A stretch of DNA of 64,000 bases from an uncultured Polaribacter sp. (GTDB lineage: Bacteria; Bacteroidota; Bacteroidia; Flavobacteriales; Flavobacteriaceae): positions 186,001 to 250,000 of the forward strand of contig NZ_CANNFH010000002.1 in NCBI RefSeq assembly GCF_947503875.1. Direction: 5' to 3'. This document shows, piece after piece, positions 35,113 to 42,723 of this stretch. Under the pieces are notes generated by a model. That model was not told where the DNA came from, ran no database searches, and worked only from the letters and a program-made list of their open reading frames with translations. The position numbers were made by a program, and so were the translations under genes. Each line of letters starts with the position of its first letter. Within the stretch, counting starts at the first letter, position 1.

Positions 35113-35826
35113 ATGGCAAAGTTAAGTGTAAATATTAATAAAATTGCAACATTAAGGAATTCTCGTGGCGGAAATGTGCCAAATTTGTTAAAAGTAGCTC
35201 AAGATATAGAGGCTTTTGGTGGGCAGGGCATTACCATACATCCAAGACCAGATGAAAGACATATAAAATACCAAGATGCTAGAGATTTGGCAACAACGGT
35301 AACTACAGAGTTTAATATTGAAGGAAATCCGATAAAATCTTTTATAGATTTAGTGCTAGAAACGAAACCTACACAGGTTACTTTGGTGCCAGATGCTGTT
35401 GATGCTATTACGTCTAATGCGGGTTGGAATACTATTGAACACCAATCTTTTTTGCATGAAGTAATACAAGAATTTCAAAATAATAATATTAGAACTTCTA
35501 TATTTATAGATACCGATTTAAAATTAATTGAGGCTGCTGTAAAAACAGGTACAGACAGAATTGAGTTGTATACAGAAGAATTTGCATCGCAGTTTGAAGC
35601 TGGTAATAAAAACGCCATAAAACCTTATACTGAAGCTGCAGTTTTAGCCCATGATTTAGGTTTAGGTATAAACGCTGGTCATGATTTAAGCTTAGATAAC
35701 ATTCAGTTTTTTAAGCAAAATATACCAAACCTAGCAGAAGTTTCTATTGGGCATGCATTAATTGCAGAGAGTTTGTATTTAGGTTTAGAGAATGTGGTAA
35801 ATATGTATTTGCATCGATTGAAGTAG
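35113..35826 (+). CDS. pdxJ: Pyridoxine 5'-phosphate synthase
   Basis: 237 residues. PdxJ condenses 1-deoxy-xylulose 5-phosphate with 3-amino-2-oxopropyl phosphate to make pyridoxine 5'-phosphate. The sequence shows the TIM-barrel landmarks [35 protein letters not shown] and [13 protein letters not shown]. Usual length. It is followed by two tandem octamer arrays (35835-36054), so it is probably a single-gene transcript. Deoxyxylulose phosphate is required although this organism appears to make isoprenoids from mevalonate. Confidence 0.96.
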   Translation: MAKLSVNINKIATLRNSRGGNVPNLLKVAQDIEAFGGQGITIHPRPDERHIKYQDARDLATTVTTEFNIEGNPIKSFIDLVLETKPTQVTLVPDAVDAITSNAGWNTIEHQSFLHEVIQEFQNNNIRTSIFIDTDLKLIEAAVKTGTDRIELYTEEFASQFEAGNKNAIKPYTEAAVLAHDLGLGINAGHDLSLDNIQFFKQNIPNLAEVSIGHALIAESLYLGLENVVNMYLHRLK

Positions 35827-35834
35827 TTTTTTTT

Positions 35835-35922
35835 AGTTATAAAGTTATAAAGTTATAAAGTTATAAAGTTGAAAAGTTAAAAAGTTGAAAAGTTGAAAAG
35901 TTGTGAAGTTTGAAAGTTGAAA
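35835..35922. repeat. Tandem 8-bp repeat, AGTTATAA/AGTTGAAA, 11 units
   Basis: Eleven consecutive octamers from 35835: four AGTTATAA, then AGTTGAAA, AGTTAAAA, two AGTTGAAA, AGTTGTGA, AGTTTGAA and AGTTGAAA. The first four are identical and the later ones diverged, pointing to slippage expansion at the left end. It begins 8 bp after the pdxJ stop. Confidence 0.93.
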
Positions 35923-35978
35923 AAGAGTTTATAATTTTATTTGAATATCGTTTTATAATTACATTTTTTTAAAAACTC

Positions 35979-36054
35979 CATCTAACCATCTAACCATCTA
36001 ACCATCTAACCATCTAACCATCTAACCATCTAACCATCTAACCATCTAACCATC
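35979..36054. repeat. Tandem 8-bp repeat, CATCTAAC, 9.5 identical units
   Basis: Nine perfect copies of CATCTAAC (35979-36050) plus CATC, ending 4 bp before the ATG of the alpha/beta hydrolase gene. The units are identical, so the array is young or actively slipping, and it occupies the whole ribosome-binding region. Confidence 0.96.
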
Positions 36055-36058
36055 AAAA

Positions 36059-36832
36059 ATGTCCAACAAAACTATTTTACATTCAACAATTAAAGGAGAA
36101 GGGAAACCATTATTAATTTTACATGGTTATTTTGGCATGTCTGATAATTGGAAAACTTTAGGCAATCAGTTTTCAGAAGACTACCAAGTACATTTAATAG
36201 ACCAAAGAAATCACGGGAGAAGTTTTCATAACGCTACTTTTAATTATGAGGTTTTAGTTGAAGATTTATATAATTATATACAATTTCATAATTTAGAGAA
36301 TGTTAACATTATTGGGCATTCTATGGGAGGTAAAACAGCGATGTTGTTTGCAGTTACTTATCCTGAATTATTAGATAAATTGATTGTTGTAGATATTTCT
36401 CCAAGAAAATATGCGCCACATCATAACGCAATTTTGGCTGCTTTAAACTCTGTTGATTTTTCTGTAGAAAATACTAGAGGAAAAGTAGATAAAAAGTTAA
36501 GTAATTTAATACCAGAATTTGGCGTAAGACAGTTTTTGTTAAAAAACGTGTATTGGAAAGAAAAAGGTGTTTTAGATTACAGATTTAATTTACAATCTTT
36601 AACAGAAAATAATCCAGAAGTAGGGGAAGCTTTGCCGTCTTTTACAGTTTTTGAAAAGGATACCTTGTTTTTAAAAGGAGAAAACTCAGATTACATTACA
36701 GCAGAAGAAAAGCCTTTAATTGAGGCACATTTTCCCAATTCTAAAATAACTACTATTGCCAAAGCTGGGCATTGGTTGCATGCAGAAAATCCCAAACAAT
36801 TTTATAGTGAGGTTGTAATTTTTTTAAGTTGA
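36059..36832 (+). CDS. Alpha/beta-hydrolase (YbfF-like esterase)
   Basis: 257 residues. The fold is recognised from LLILHGYFGMSDNW (oxyanion region), LIDQRNHGRS, the nucleophile elbow GHSMGGK (Ser88), and a C-terminal AGHWLHAENP with the catalytic histidine. It is closest in style to YbfF-type acyl-ester or acyl-CoA thioesterases; the substrate is not determinable. Unusually, the 5' leader is a perfect CATCTAAC array that ends 4 bp before the ATG, so expression could vary with copy number. No TAnnTTTG is visible between the two arrays. Confidence 0.9.
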   Translation: MSNKTILHSTIKGEGKPLLILHGYFGMSDNWKTLGNQFSEDYQVHLIDQRNHGRSFHNATFNYEVLVEDLYNYIQFHNLENVNIIGHSMGGKTAMLFAVTYPELLDKLIVVDISPRKYAPHHNAILAALNSVDFSVENTRGKVDKKLSNLIPEFGVRQFLLKNVYWKEKGVLDYRFNLQSLTENNPEVGEALPSFTVFEKDTLFLKGENSDYITAEEKPLIEAHFPNSKITTIAKAGHWLHAENPKQFYSEVVIFLS

Positions 36833-36849
36833 TTGGTATAGCTAATGGT

Positions 36850-37083
36850 TTAAGCAATTTCTCCACGATGTGGTTTTAAAGCATCTCTATATACTTTCAT
36901 ATCGGTTTCATTTACCGTAATAAAAGCTGCAACTAGCATTTCGTTTTTTTCTTGAATGTCAATTTCATGAAAAGCTAGGTTTTCTAAATTGGCAAACTCT
37001 TTTAAATGAATGGTATGGTGTTTGGCAGTTTCTTTGGCATCTGGACCTCTAAAATCCCAAATTAGTTTTATTTTTCTATCCAT
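36850..37083 (-). CDS. Small conserved-looking protein, unknown function (77 aa)
   Basis: 77 residues, soluble, no signal: begins MDRKIKLIWDFRGPDA, has a histidine-rich KHHTIHLKEF and ends with ALKPHRGEIA. The composition and predicted beta-alpha-beta pattern look like a real small protein. It lies 10 bp after thiN on the same strand, so it is likely co-transcribed. I do not recognise the family. Confidence 0.68.
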   Translation of the reverse strand: MDRKIKLIWDFRGPDAKETAKHHTIHLKEFANLENLAFHEIDIQEKNEMLVAAFITVNETDMKVYRDALKPHRGEIA

Positions 37084-37093
37084 TTAATTGTTT

Positions 37094-37699
37094 TTATTTG
37101 TTGATGAAGATGAATAAATTACCCTTTGTAAAAGTAATTTCTATGTTATTTTCAATTGCTTTATTTCGTGTGCCAATTCGTTTTCCTAATTTTAAATCTT
37201 CTCCTTTTAAAGCATATTGCAAACCTTTTGTAGTGATGTTTTTTGCTTTAGGAAACGGAATTAAAGAAACTGTTTTGTGAATACAACCTGTGAATTTTGT
37301 AACATTATCTGCCAAAAAATAAAAGCCATAATCGTCAAAAAAAGTAAGTTTTAATTTTTTTTTCCAAGTAATAGCTGTGTTTAAATTTCCAAGAAAATGA
37401 TCTTGCTCTTTTCCGCTTGCGCCAAAAACATCAACATTTGTATAGCCTTTTTTGTAAAGAATTTTTAAAATTTTATCAAAGTCTGTATACTCTTGATTTG
37501 GTGTTGTAATAACTTCAATATTTTTTGGAATTTCTTCTATTGAATCAAAATCGCCACTAATAAAATCTGGAGTAATATGGTGTTTTTTTAGGTGCTGATA
37601 AGCACCATCTGTTGCGCAAATTATGTGGTATACAGCTAGGTTTGGAATCGATTTTGGAAAATCTCCATTCAGCAATAAAAAAACACGTTGTTTTTGCAT
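37094..37699 (-). CDS. thiN: Thiamine pyrophosphokinase
   Basis: 201 residues from the ATG at 37699 (MQKQRVFLLLNGDFPKS); the frame is open further upstream but that part overlaps the divergent promoter. It converts thiamine to thiamine diphosphate with ATP. Signature segments are CATDGAYQHLKK, FISGDFDSI, TDFDKILKIL, DVFGASGKEQDHFLGN and LIPFPKA, matching the two-domain TPK fold. It has a divergent start from mvaD, sharing 76 bp. The 77-residue unknown gene follows. Confidence 0.92.
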   Translation of the reverse strand: MQKQRVFLLLNGDFPKSIPNLAVYHIICATDGAYQHLKKHHITPDFISGDFDSIEEIPKNIEVITTPNQEYTDFDKILKILYKKGYTNVDVFGASGKEQDHFLGNLNTAITWKKKLKLTFFDDYGFYFLADNVTKFTGCIHKTVSLIPFPKAKNITTKGLQYALKGEDLKLGKRIGTRNKAIENNIEITFTKGNLFIFINK

Positions 37700-37750
37700 A
37701 GGTGCAAAAATACTTAAAAATCTTAACTGTAATTTTAACACAATTAGTTT

Positions 37751-37758
37751 TATCTTTG
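37751..37758 (+). promoter_or_regulatory. -7 element TATCTTTG of mvaD
   Basis: Exact TAnnTTTG, 17 bp before TTG 37776. Because transcription starts after it, any mvaD start upstream of about 37763 is excluded. Confidence 0.55.
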
Positions 37759-37775
37759 AACTTAAAATAAAAAGT

Positions 37776-38876
37776 TTGAAAACATCTGAATTTATAGCAA
37801 AAAAGGCGGTAAAAAACATAGAGTATGTAAGTTTTACGTGGCAAACACCAAGTAATATTGCTTTGGTAAAATATTGGGGAAAAACAAACCCTCAAATTCC
37901 AAAAAATGCCTCTATTAGTTTTACGCTAAATAATTGCCATACCATTACTACTATAGATTTTAAGCGCAAACATAATGCTGAAATTGTTTCAGAATCTGAT
38001 AAAAGTGTAGCTTTCAATTTGTTTTTTGAAGGAAAGAAGAAGGAAGAATTCAAGCCAAAAATTGCCGAATTTTTCAAACGCATACAAGCTTATTGTCCTT
38101 ATATTTTTGATTATGAAATGACGATAAAATCAGAAAATTCTTTTCCACATTCTAGTGGTATTGCCTCTTCTGCAAGTGGTCTAAGTGCTATTGCTATGTG
38201 TTTAATGAGTTTAGAAAAACAATTGCATTCAGATTTATCTGAAGAATTTATCAATAAAAAAGCTTCTTTTTTGGCACGTTTAGGCTCTGGTAGTGCAAGC
38301 AGAAGTATAGAAGGGCCATTAGTGGTTTGGGGTAAGCATGCTGCTGTAGAAGAATCTTCAGATTTATTTGGCGTAAAATTCCCTTACAAAGTAGCGCCAG
38401 TTTTTAACAATTATCAAGATGCTATTTTGCTTGTAGATAAAGGAGAAAAACAGGTGTCTAGTACAGTTGGGCATAATTTAATGAACAATCACCCTTATGC
38501 TGATGCTAGATTTAAAGATGCCAACGAAAATTTAGAAAAAATGGCTACTATCTTACAGAAAGGAGATTTAAAAGCCTTTGTAAGTTTGGTAGAAAGTGAG
38601 GCGTTAACGCTACATGCAATGATGATGGCTAGTAGCCCTTATTTTATTTTAATGAAACCCAATACATTAAAAATTATTAATAAAATTTGGGAATATAGAG
38701 CAGAAAATGATAGCAATATTTGTTTCACTTTAGATGCAGGAGCAAATGTGCATGTTTTGTATCCAGAAAATGAAAAGAAAAGTGTAAATACTTTTATTGA
38801 AAAAGAATTGGCTGTTTTTTGTCAAAATAAACAATATATTTTAGACAATGCAGGTTTAGGAGCAATAGAAAAATAA
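37776..38876 (+). CDS. mvaD: Diphosphomevalonate decarboxylase, TTG start
   Basis: 366 residues using TTG 37776 (protein begins (M)KTSEFIAKKAVKN). It converts mevalonate diphosphate to isopentenyl diphosphate with ATP. GHMP-kinase-fold signatures are PSNIALVKYWGK, NSFPHSSGIASSASGLSAIA and GSGSASRSIEGPLVVWG. The start was chosen because no ATG exists between the -7 box (37751-37758) and the conserved TWQTPSNIALVKYW, while upstream codons overlap thiN on the other strand. Followed by mevalonate kinase and a UbiA prenyltransferase, so this is the isoprenoid cluster of the window. Confidence 0.93.
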   Translation: MKTSEFIAKKAVKNIEYVSFTWQTPSNIALVKYWGKTNPQIPKNASISFTLNNCHTITTIDFKRKHNAEIVSESDKSVAFNLFFEGKKKEEFKPKIAEFFKRIQAYCPYIFDYEMTIKSENSFPHSSGIASSASGLSAIAMCLMSLEKQLHSDLSEEFINKKASFLARLGSGSASRSIEGPLVVWGKHAAVEESSDLFGVKFPYKVAPVFNNYQDAILLVDKGEKQVSSTVGHNLMNNHPYADARFKDANENLEKMATILQKGDLKAFVSLVESEALTLHAMMMASSPYFILMKPNTLKIINKIWEYRAENDSNICFTLDAGANVHVLYPENEKKSVNTFIEKELAVFCQNKQYILDNAGLGAIEK

Positions 38877-38961
38877 TCGATTTTAAAAGGAAAACCCTTG
38901 ATTGTTTTGTTATTATGATTAAAGTTTAGTTAAAGACAAAGTGCAATCAGTATAATTTTTG

Positions 38962-38969
38962 TACTTTTG
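38962..38969 (+). promoter_or_regulatory. -7 element TACTTTTG before mevalonate kinase
   Basis: Exact TAnnTTTG, 19 bp before the ATG at 38989; suggests the kinase-ubiA pair has its own promoter beside any read-through from mvaD. Confidence 0.5.
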
Positions 38970-38988
38970 ATTATCTATAAAAAAAGAA

Positions 38989-39915
38989 ATGAAAGGACCT
39001 TTATTTTATGCTAAAATTCTTCTTTTTGGAGAATACGGAATTATAAAAGATTCCAAAGGTTTAGCAATTCCGTTTAATGCCTACAGAGGTGCTTTAAAAA
39101 CTTCTGAACAATTATCTGGTAAAGCAAAAGAATCTAATAAAAATTTAGTGAAGTATTACAACTATCTAAACACCTTAAATTCTAATTTGGTTGTTTTTAA
39201 TTTGCCTGCTTTTAAAACAGATATTGATAACGGAATGTATTTCGACTCTTCCATTCCTCAAGGTTATGGTGTAGGTAGTTCTGGCGCGCTTGTAGCTTCT
39301 ATTTATGACAAGTATGCAGCCGATAAGATTACCGTTTTAGAAAACCTAACTAGAGATAAATTATTAAAATTAAAGCAAGTCTTTTCTTTAATGGAATCTT
39401 TTTTTCACGGAAAAAGTTCTGGTTTAGACCCTTTAAATAGCTATTTAAGTTTACCAATTTTAATCAATTCTAAAGATAATGTAGAGCCTGCAGGTATTCC
39501 TTCTCAAAAAGAAGGTAAAGGAGCTGTATTCTTATTAGATTCTGAGCAAATTGGAGAAACAGAACCAATGGTTAACATCTTTATGAATAAGATGAAAAAC
39601 GAAGGTTTTAGAAAAATGATTAGCGAAGAGTTTGCTACTACAACAGATGCCTGTATAGAAGATTTTTTACAAGGCGATGTAAAATCTTTATTTGGCAATG
39701 TAAAGTCTTTGTCTAAAATTGTTTTAAAGAATTTTAAACCAATGATACCCAATGCATTTCATAAAATTTGGGAGAATGGTATTCTTACAAATGATTACTA
39801 CTTAAAATTGTGTGGCTCTGGAGGTGGAGGTTATATCTTAGGCTTTACAGAAGATTATGAGAAAGCGCAAAAAAGTTTACAAGATTACAAATTAGAACTG
39901 GTTTATAGATTCTAA
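38989..39915 (+). CDS. GHMP-family mevalonate kinase
   Basis: 308 residues with AKILLFGEYGIIKDSKGLA at the N-terminus, the ATP-binding PQGYGVGSSGALVAS loop, HGKSSGLDPLNS and a C-terminal LCGSGGGGYILGF motif. These are mevalonate-kinase-like features of the GHMP superfamily; with mvaD upstream, mevalonate phosphorylation is the likely job. The family in Flavobacteriia is divergent from eukaryotic mevalonate kinase, so phosphomevalonate kinase activity cannot be excluded from sequence alone. Lies 6 bp upstream of the UbiA gene. Confidence 0.87.
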   Translation: MKGPLFYAKILLFGEYGIIKDSKGLAIPFNAYRGALKTSEQLSGKAKESNKNLVKYYNYLNTLNSNLVVFNLPAFKTDIDNGMYFDSSIPQGYGVGSSGALVASIYDKYAADKITVLENLTRDKLLKLKQVFSLMESFFHGKSSGLDPLNSYLSLPILINSKDNVEPAGIPSQKEGKGAVFLLDSEQIGETEPMVNIFMNKMKNEGFRKMISEEFATTTDACIEDFLQGDVKSLFGNVKSLSKIVLKNFKPMIPNAFHKIWENGILTNDYYLKLCGSGGGGYILGFTEDYEKAQKSLQDYKLELVYRF

Positions 39916-39921
39916 AATTTT

Positions 39922-40839
39922 ATGGCAAGCTTACAAATTAAACAAGTACTACTAAAATTTTTTAGTCTGTTTTCTGTTGTAAGAGGTTATAATATTCTTG
40001 TTTTAATATTTGCCCAATACTTAGCAGCAATATTTGTTTTTTCGCCAACCAAATCGGTAAAAGATGTAGTTTTTGATTTGCATTTATTATTTCTCATTTT
40101 AGCTTGTGTATGCGTAATTGCAGGTGGCTATATTATTAATAATTTCTACGACGATAAATTAGATCGAATTAACAGACCCTTAAAGGTAGGCTTAGATGGT
40201 TACATAAAACAATCTACGAAACTAAGGCTGTATTTTTTGCTGAATTTTATTGGTTTTTATTTTGGTACTTTAATTTCTTGGCGGGCAGCTTTATTTTTTG
40301 CACTCTTTATTTTTGGGATTTGGTTTTACTCTCATAAATTAAAAAAGTATCCTTTTTTAGGTATATTTTCTGCATCAACACTAACTATAACACCATTTTT
40401 TGCCGTTTTTATTTATTTTGATAATTTTTCTAAAATAATATTTGTGCATGCTGGGTTTTTATTTTTGGTAATATTGGTAAGGCAATTAATTAAAGATTTA
40501 GAAAACTTAAAGGGCGCAATTGCTAATAATTACAAAACCTTTCCCGCCGTTTATGGCGAAAAAAAGACAAAAATATTGGCAATTTTATTACTGCTAATTA
40601 CTGTTTTTCCCGTTTATATTTTGCTTACTTATGCCAATTTAAGTTACATGAAATATTATTTCTATGTAATGGCTTTAGCACTAGTGTTTATAAGCTTTAT
40701 GCTTTGGAAATCTCATACTAAAAACGAATTTAGAAGATTGCACAATCTTTTAAAAATTTTACTTTTTATAGGGGTTATCTGTTTAATTTTTATTGATACT
40801 TCTTTGCTCTTAGATAAAGTAATTCTTAGATTAAAATAA
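39922..40839 (+). CDS. UbiA-family prenyltransferase
   Basis: 305 residues, 8-9 membrane helices. The first Asp-rich motif is NNFYDDKLDRINRP and the second is in RQLIKDLENLKGAIANNYKT, both required for Mg-prenyl diphosphate binding. Cyanobacterial/archaeal geranylgeranylglycerol-phosphate synthases and bacterial quinone prenyltransferases share these motifs; the acceptor is unknown here. Position after mevalonate genes ties it to isoprenoid metabolism. In many Flavobacteriia a UbiA gene stands here, so the arrangement seems lineage-specific. The start ATG 39922 is 6 bp after the kinase stop. Confidence 0.87.
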   Translation: MASLQIKQVLLKFFSLFSVVRGYNILVLIFAQYLAAIFVFSPTKSVKDVVFDLHLLFLILACVCVIAGGYIINNFYDDKLDRINRPLKVGLDGYIKQSTKLRLYFLLNFIGFYFGTLISWRAALFFALFIFGIWFYSHKLKKYPFLGIFSASTLTITPFFAVFIYFDNFSKIIFVHAGFLFLVILVRQLIKDLENLKGAIANNYKTFPAVYGEKKTKILAILLLLITVFPVYILLTYANLSYMKYYFYVMALALVFISFMLWKSHTKNEFRRLHNLLKILLFIGVICLIFIDTSLLLDKVILRLK

Positions 40840-40855
40840 GTTGATAGAATATAAC

Positions 40856-40863
40856 TACCTTTG
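40856..40863 (+). promoter_or_regulatory. -7 element TACCTTTG of the pseudouridine synthase gene
   Basis: Exact TAnnTTTG followed by CA, 14 bp before the ATG at 40878. Confidence 0.5.
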
Positions 40864-40877
40864 CAAAAATTTTTATA

Positions 40878-41732
40878 ATGAATTCAAATAGAAACTCGTC
40901 GAGAGGACGACAAGAAGGAAAAAAAAATACACCTCTAAGTAGAAAAAGAAAGCCTTTAGACAGAAAACCGCCTAAAAAAACGACTATAAAGTCAACACCA
41001 ACAAAAACTTCAGATGCAACATCTGGTATTCGCTTAAATAAATACATTGCCAATTCTGGTATTTGCTCTAGAAGAGAAGCAGATACTTATATAGAACATG
41101 GTAGTGTAGAGGTTAATGGGCAGTTGGTTACAGAAATGGGGTACAAAGTACAACCAGATGATATTGTTCGTTTTGATGGCACCTCTATTACACCAGAGCA
41201 AAAAAAGTATGTGCTTTTAAACAAGCCTAAAAATTACATTACTACTATGGATGATGATCGTGGTAGAAAAACAGTAATGGAATTAATTGCAAATGCTTCT
41301 AAAGAAAGAATATATCCTGTAGGACGTTTGGATAGAAATACCACAGGTTTGTTGTTGTTTACTAATGATGGTGATTTGGCTAAGAAATTAACGCATCCTA
41401 AGCACAATGTACGTAAATTGTATCATGCTTCCTTAGATAGAAAATTAGAGTTAAGAGATTTAGAAAAATTAAGAGGAGAAGTAGTTATAGAAGGTAGAAA
41501 AGTATTTATTGATGCTGTTTCTTATGTGAATGGAGAGCCTAAGACAGAAATTGGTATCGAAATTCATTCTGGAAGAAACAGAATTGTGCGTAAAATATTT
41601 GAACACGTAGGTTATAAAGTAAATAAGTTAGATCGTGTTATTTTTGCAGAGCTCACAAAGAAAAATTTGCCAAGAGGCAGGTGGAGAGAGCTTACTAATT
41701 TAGAAGTTTCTAATCTTCAGAAAATGAAATAA
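40878..41732 (+). CDS. RsuA/RluB-family rRNA pseudouridine synthase
   Basis: 284 residues. A basic disordered head (1-50, RKRKPLDRKPPKK) precedes an S4 RNA-binding domain (GIRLNKYIANSGICSRREAD and onward), then the catalytic domain with GRLDRNTTGLLLFTNDG, in which the Asp is the nucleophile, and EIHSGRNRIVRKIFEHVGY. It isomerises a uridine in 23S or 16S rRNA; RluB is the best guess, RluE/RluF-type or RsuA activity also possible. A terminator follows immediately. The leader is short, with a -7 box at 40856-40863. Confidence 0.92.
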   Translation: MNSNRNSSRGRQEGKKNTPLSRKRKPLDRKPPKKTTIKSTPTKTSDATSGIRLNKYIANSGICSRREADTYIEHGSVEVNGQLVTEMGYKVQPDDIVRFDGTSITPEQKKYVLLNKPKNYITTMDDDRGRKTVMELIANASKERIYPVGRLDRNTTGLLLFTNDGDLAKKLTHPKHNVRKLYHASLDRKLELRDLEKLRGEVVIEGRKVFIDAVSYVNGEPKTEIGIEIHSGRNRIVRKIFEHVGYKVNKLDRVIFAELTKKNLPRGRWRELTNLEVSNLQKMK

Positions 41733-41738
41733 ATGTAT

Positions 41739-41764
41739 AAGTGAACTTAGGTTCACTTTTTTTT
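41739..41764 (+). terminator. Terminator of the pseudouridine synthase gene
   Basis: 8-bp stem AAGTGAAC (41739-41746) with GTTCACTT (41751-41758), loop TTAG, followed by a run of T to 41764. Lies 6 bp after the stop. Confidence 0.88.
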
Positions 41765-41787
41765 GGTCTATATGTTTAATTTAAAAG

Positions 41788-41819
41788 CATAAAAAAACCC
41801 GAACATTTGTTCGGGTTTT
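41788..41819 (-). terminator. Terminator of tRNA-Phe
   Basis: An 11-bp stem AAAACCCGAAC (41794-41804) with GTTCGGGTTTT (41809-41819), loop ATTT. On the minus strand the stem is followed by a T run, placing it 3 bp after the tRNA end. Confidence 0.9.
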
Positions 41820-41822
41820 AAG

Positions 41823-41895
41823 TGGTACCTCCAGGAATCGAACCAGGGACACAAGGATTTTCAGTCCTTTGCTCTACCAACTGAGCTAAGGTACC
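41823..41895 (-). tRNA. tRNA-Phe (anticodon GAA)
   Basis: On the minus strand a full cloverleaf is seen: acceptor GGTACCT/AGGTACC, D arm GCTC-GAGC, anticodon arm AAGGA-CTGAAAA-TCCTT with anticodon GAA, five-base variable loop and T arm CCTGG-TTCGATT-CCAGG. The discriminator is A at 41823; CCA is not encoded. It has its own promoter (41912-41919) and terminator, so it stands alone between two plus-strand genes. No integrase or duplicated 3' end nearby. Confidence 0.97.
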
Positions 41896-41911
41896 ATTGC
41901 CTTAGCGGTTG

Positions 41912-41919
41912 CAAATATA
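41912..41919 (-). promoter_or_regulatory. -7 element TATATTTG of tRNA-Phe
   Basis: Exact TAnnTTTG on the minus strand, 17 bp before the tRNA 5' end. Confidence 0.55.
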
Positions 41920-41994
41920 AAATGTTTTTTTACATTTGCTAAAGAAAAATCAAAAAAATCTTTTGTATTTTTAATTTTAACTAAAAATAAGCGA

Positions 41995-42723
41995 ATGAAC
42001 CTTGCCGTAGATGTTGGAAATACTAGAGTTAAGGTTGCTGTTTTTGAGAATGATAGCGTTGTAGATTTAGTGGTTTTTGATAAAAGAAAAATAATTTCAG
42101 AAATTAAAAAAATAGTAAAATCGTATTCCATTACACAGGGAATTATAGCTAATGTGGCTAGTATTTCAGAAAAAAAAATGGCGCAATTAAAAAAAATCGT
42201 CAAATTTCATGTGCTTTCCACTCAATCAAAATTAGCTTTTACTAATTTATACAAAACACCAAATACATTAGGTGTAGATAGAATAGCCTTAGTGGCAGCT
42301 GCCATTAAACAATATCCTAATAAAAATGTTTTAATTGTAGATGCAGGTACCTGTATTACGTTTGATTTTGTTAATGCAAAAAAAGAATATTTAGGTGGCG
42401 CAATTTCGCCAGGAATAAAACTACGCTACAAAGCTTTAAATTCCTTTACAGCAAACTTACCTTTAATTGCTTCTTTAAAATTAGAGAATTTTATTGGTAA
42501 AAATACAGAAGAGAGTATTGTGTCTGGTGTTTTAAACGGCGTTGTAAAGGAGATTGATGGCGTAATTTTAGGGTATAAAGAACAATATTTGGATTTAACA
42601 GTAGTTTTAACAGGAGGAGACACAAATTTCTTGTCAAAACAATTAAAAAGTAGCATATTTGCGAATCAAAATTTTCTCCTACACGGATTAAATGAAATAT
42701 TGAAACTTAACGCATACAAATGA
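41995..42723 (+). CDS. coaX: Type III pantothenate kinase
   Basis: 242 residues. It catalyses the first step of coenzyme A synthesis. ASKHA-fold motifs are visible: AVDVGNTRVKVAVFEND (phosphate 1), TLGVDRIALVAAA, IVDAGTCITFDFV and GGAISPGIKLRYKAL, with the second phosphate region in VVLTGGDTNFL. Type III enzymes are insensitive to CoA and acetyl-CoA. Its stop overlaps the next start by 4 bp (ATGA), so the barrel protein is translationally coupled to it. Confidence 0.95.
   Translation: MNLAVDVGNTRVKVAVFENDSVVDLVVFDKRKIISEIKKIVKSYSITQGIIANVASISEKKMAQLKKIVKFHVLSTQSKLAFTNLYKTPNTLGVDRIALVAAAIKQYPNKNVLIVDAGTCITFDFVNAKKEYLGGAISPGIKLRYKALNSFTANLPLIASLKLENFIGKNTEESIVSGVLNGVVKEIDGVILGYKEQYLDLTVVLTGGDTNFLSKQLKSSIFANQNFLLHGLNEILKLNAYK

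Noticed and set aside
35835-36054. Possible CRISPR array from two adjacent repeat tracts
   Set aside because: Units are 8 bp with no spacers and no cas genes; these are simple tandem octamers.
37623-37775. N-terminal 51-residue extension of mvaD
   Set aside because: It lies upstream of the -7 box, overlaps thiN in opposite orientation and has no similarity to the family N-terminus.
37557-37895. Minus-strand 112-aa ORF over the thiN-mvaD region
   Set aside because: Runs through two well-supported genes and the divergent promoter; cysteine/tyrosine-rich composition typical of a shadow frame.
41823-41895. tRNA-Phe as an integration (att) site
   Set aside because: No integrase, no duplicated tRNA 3' end and only core genes on both sides.
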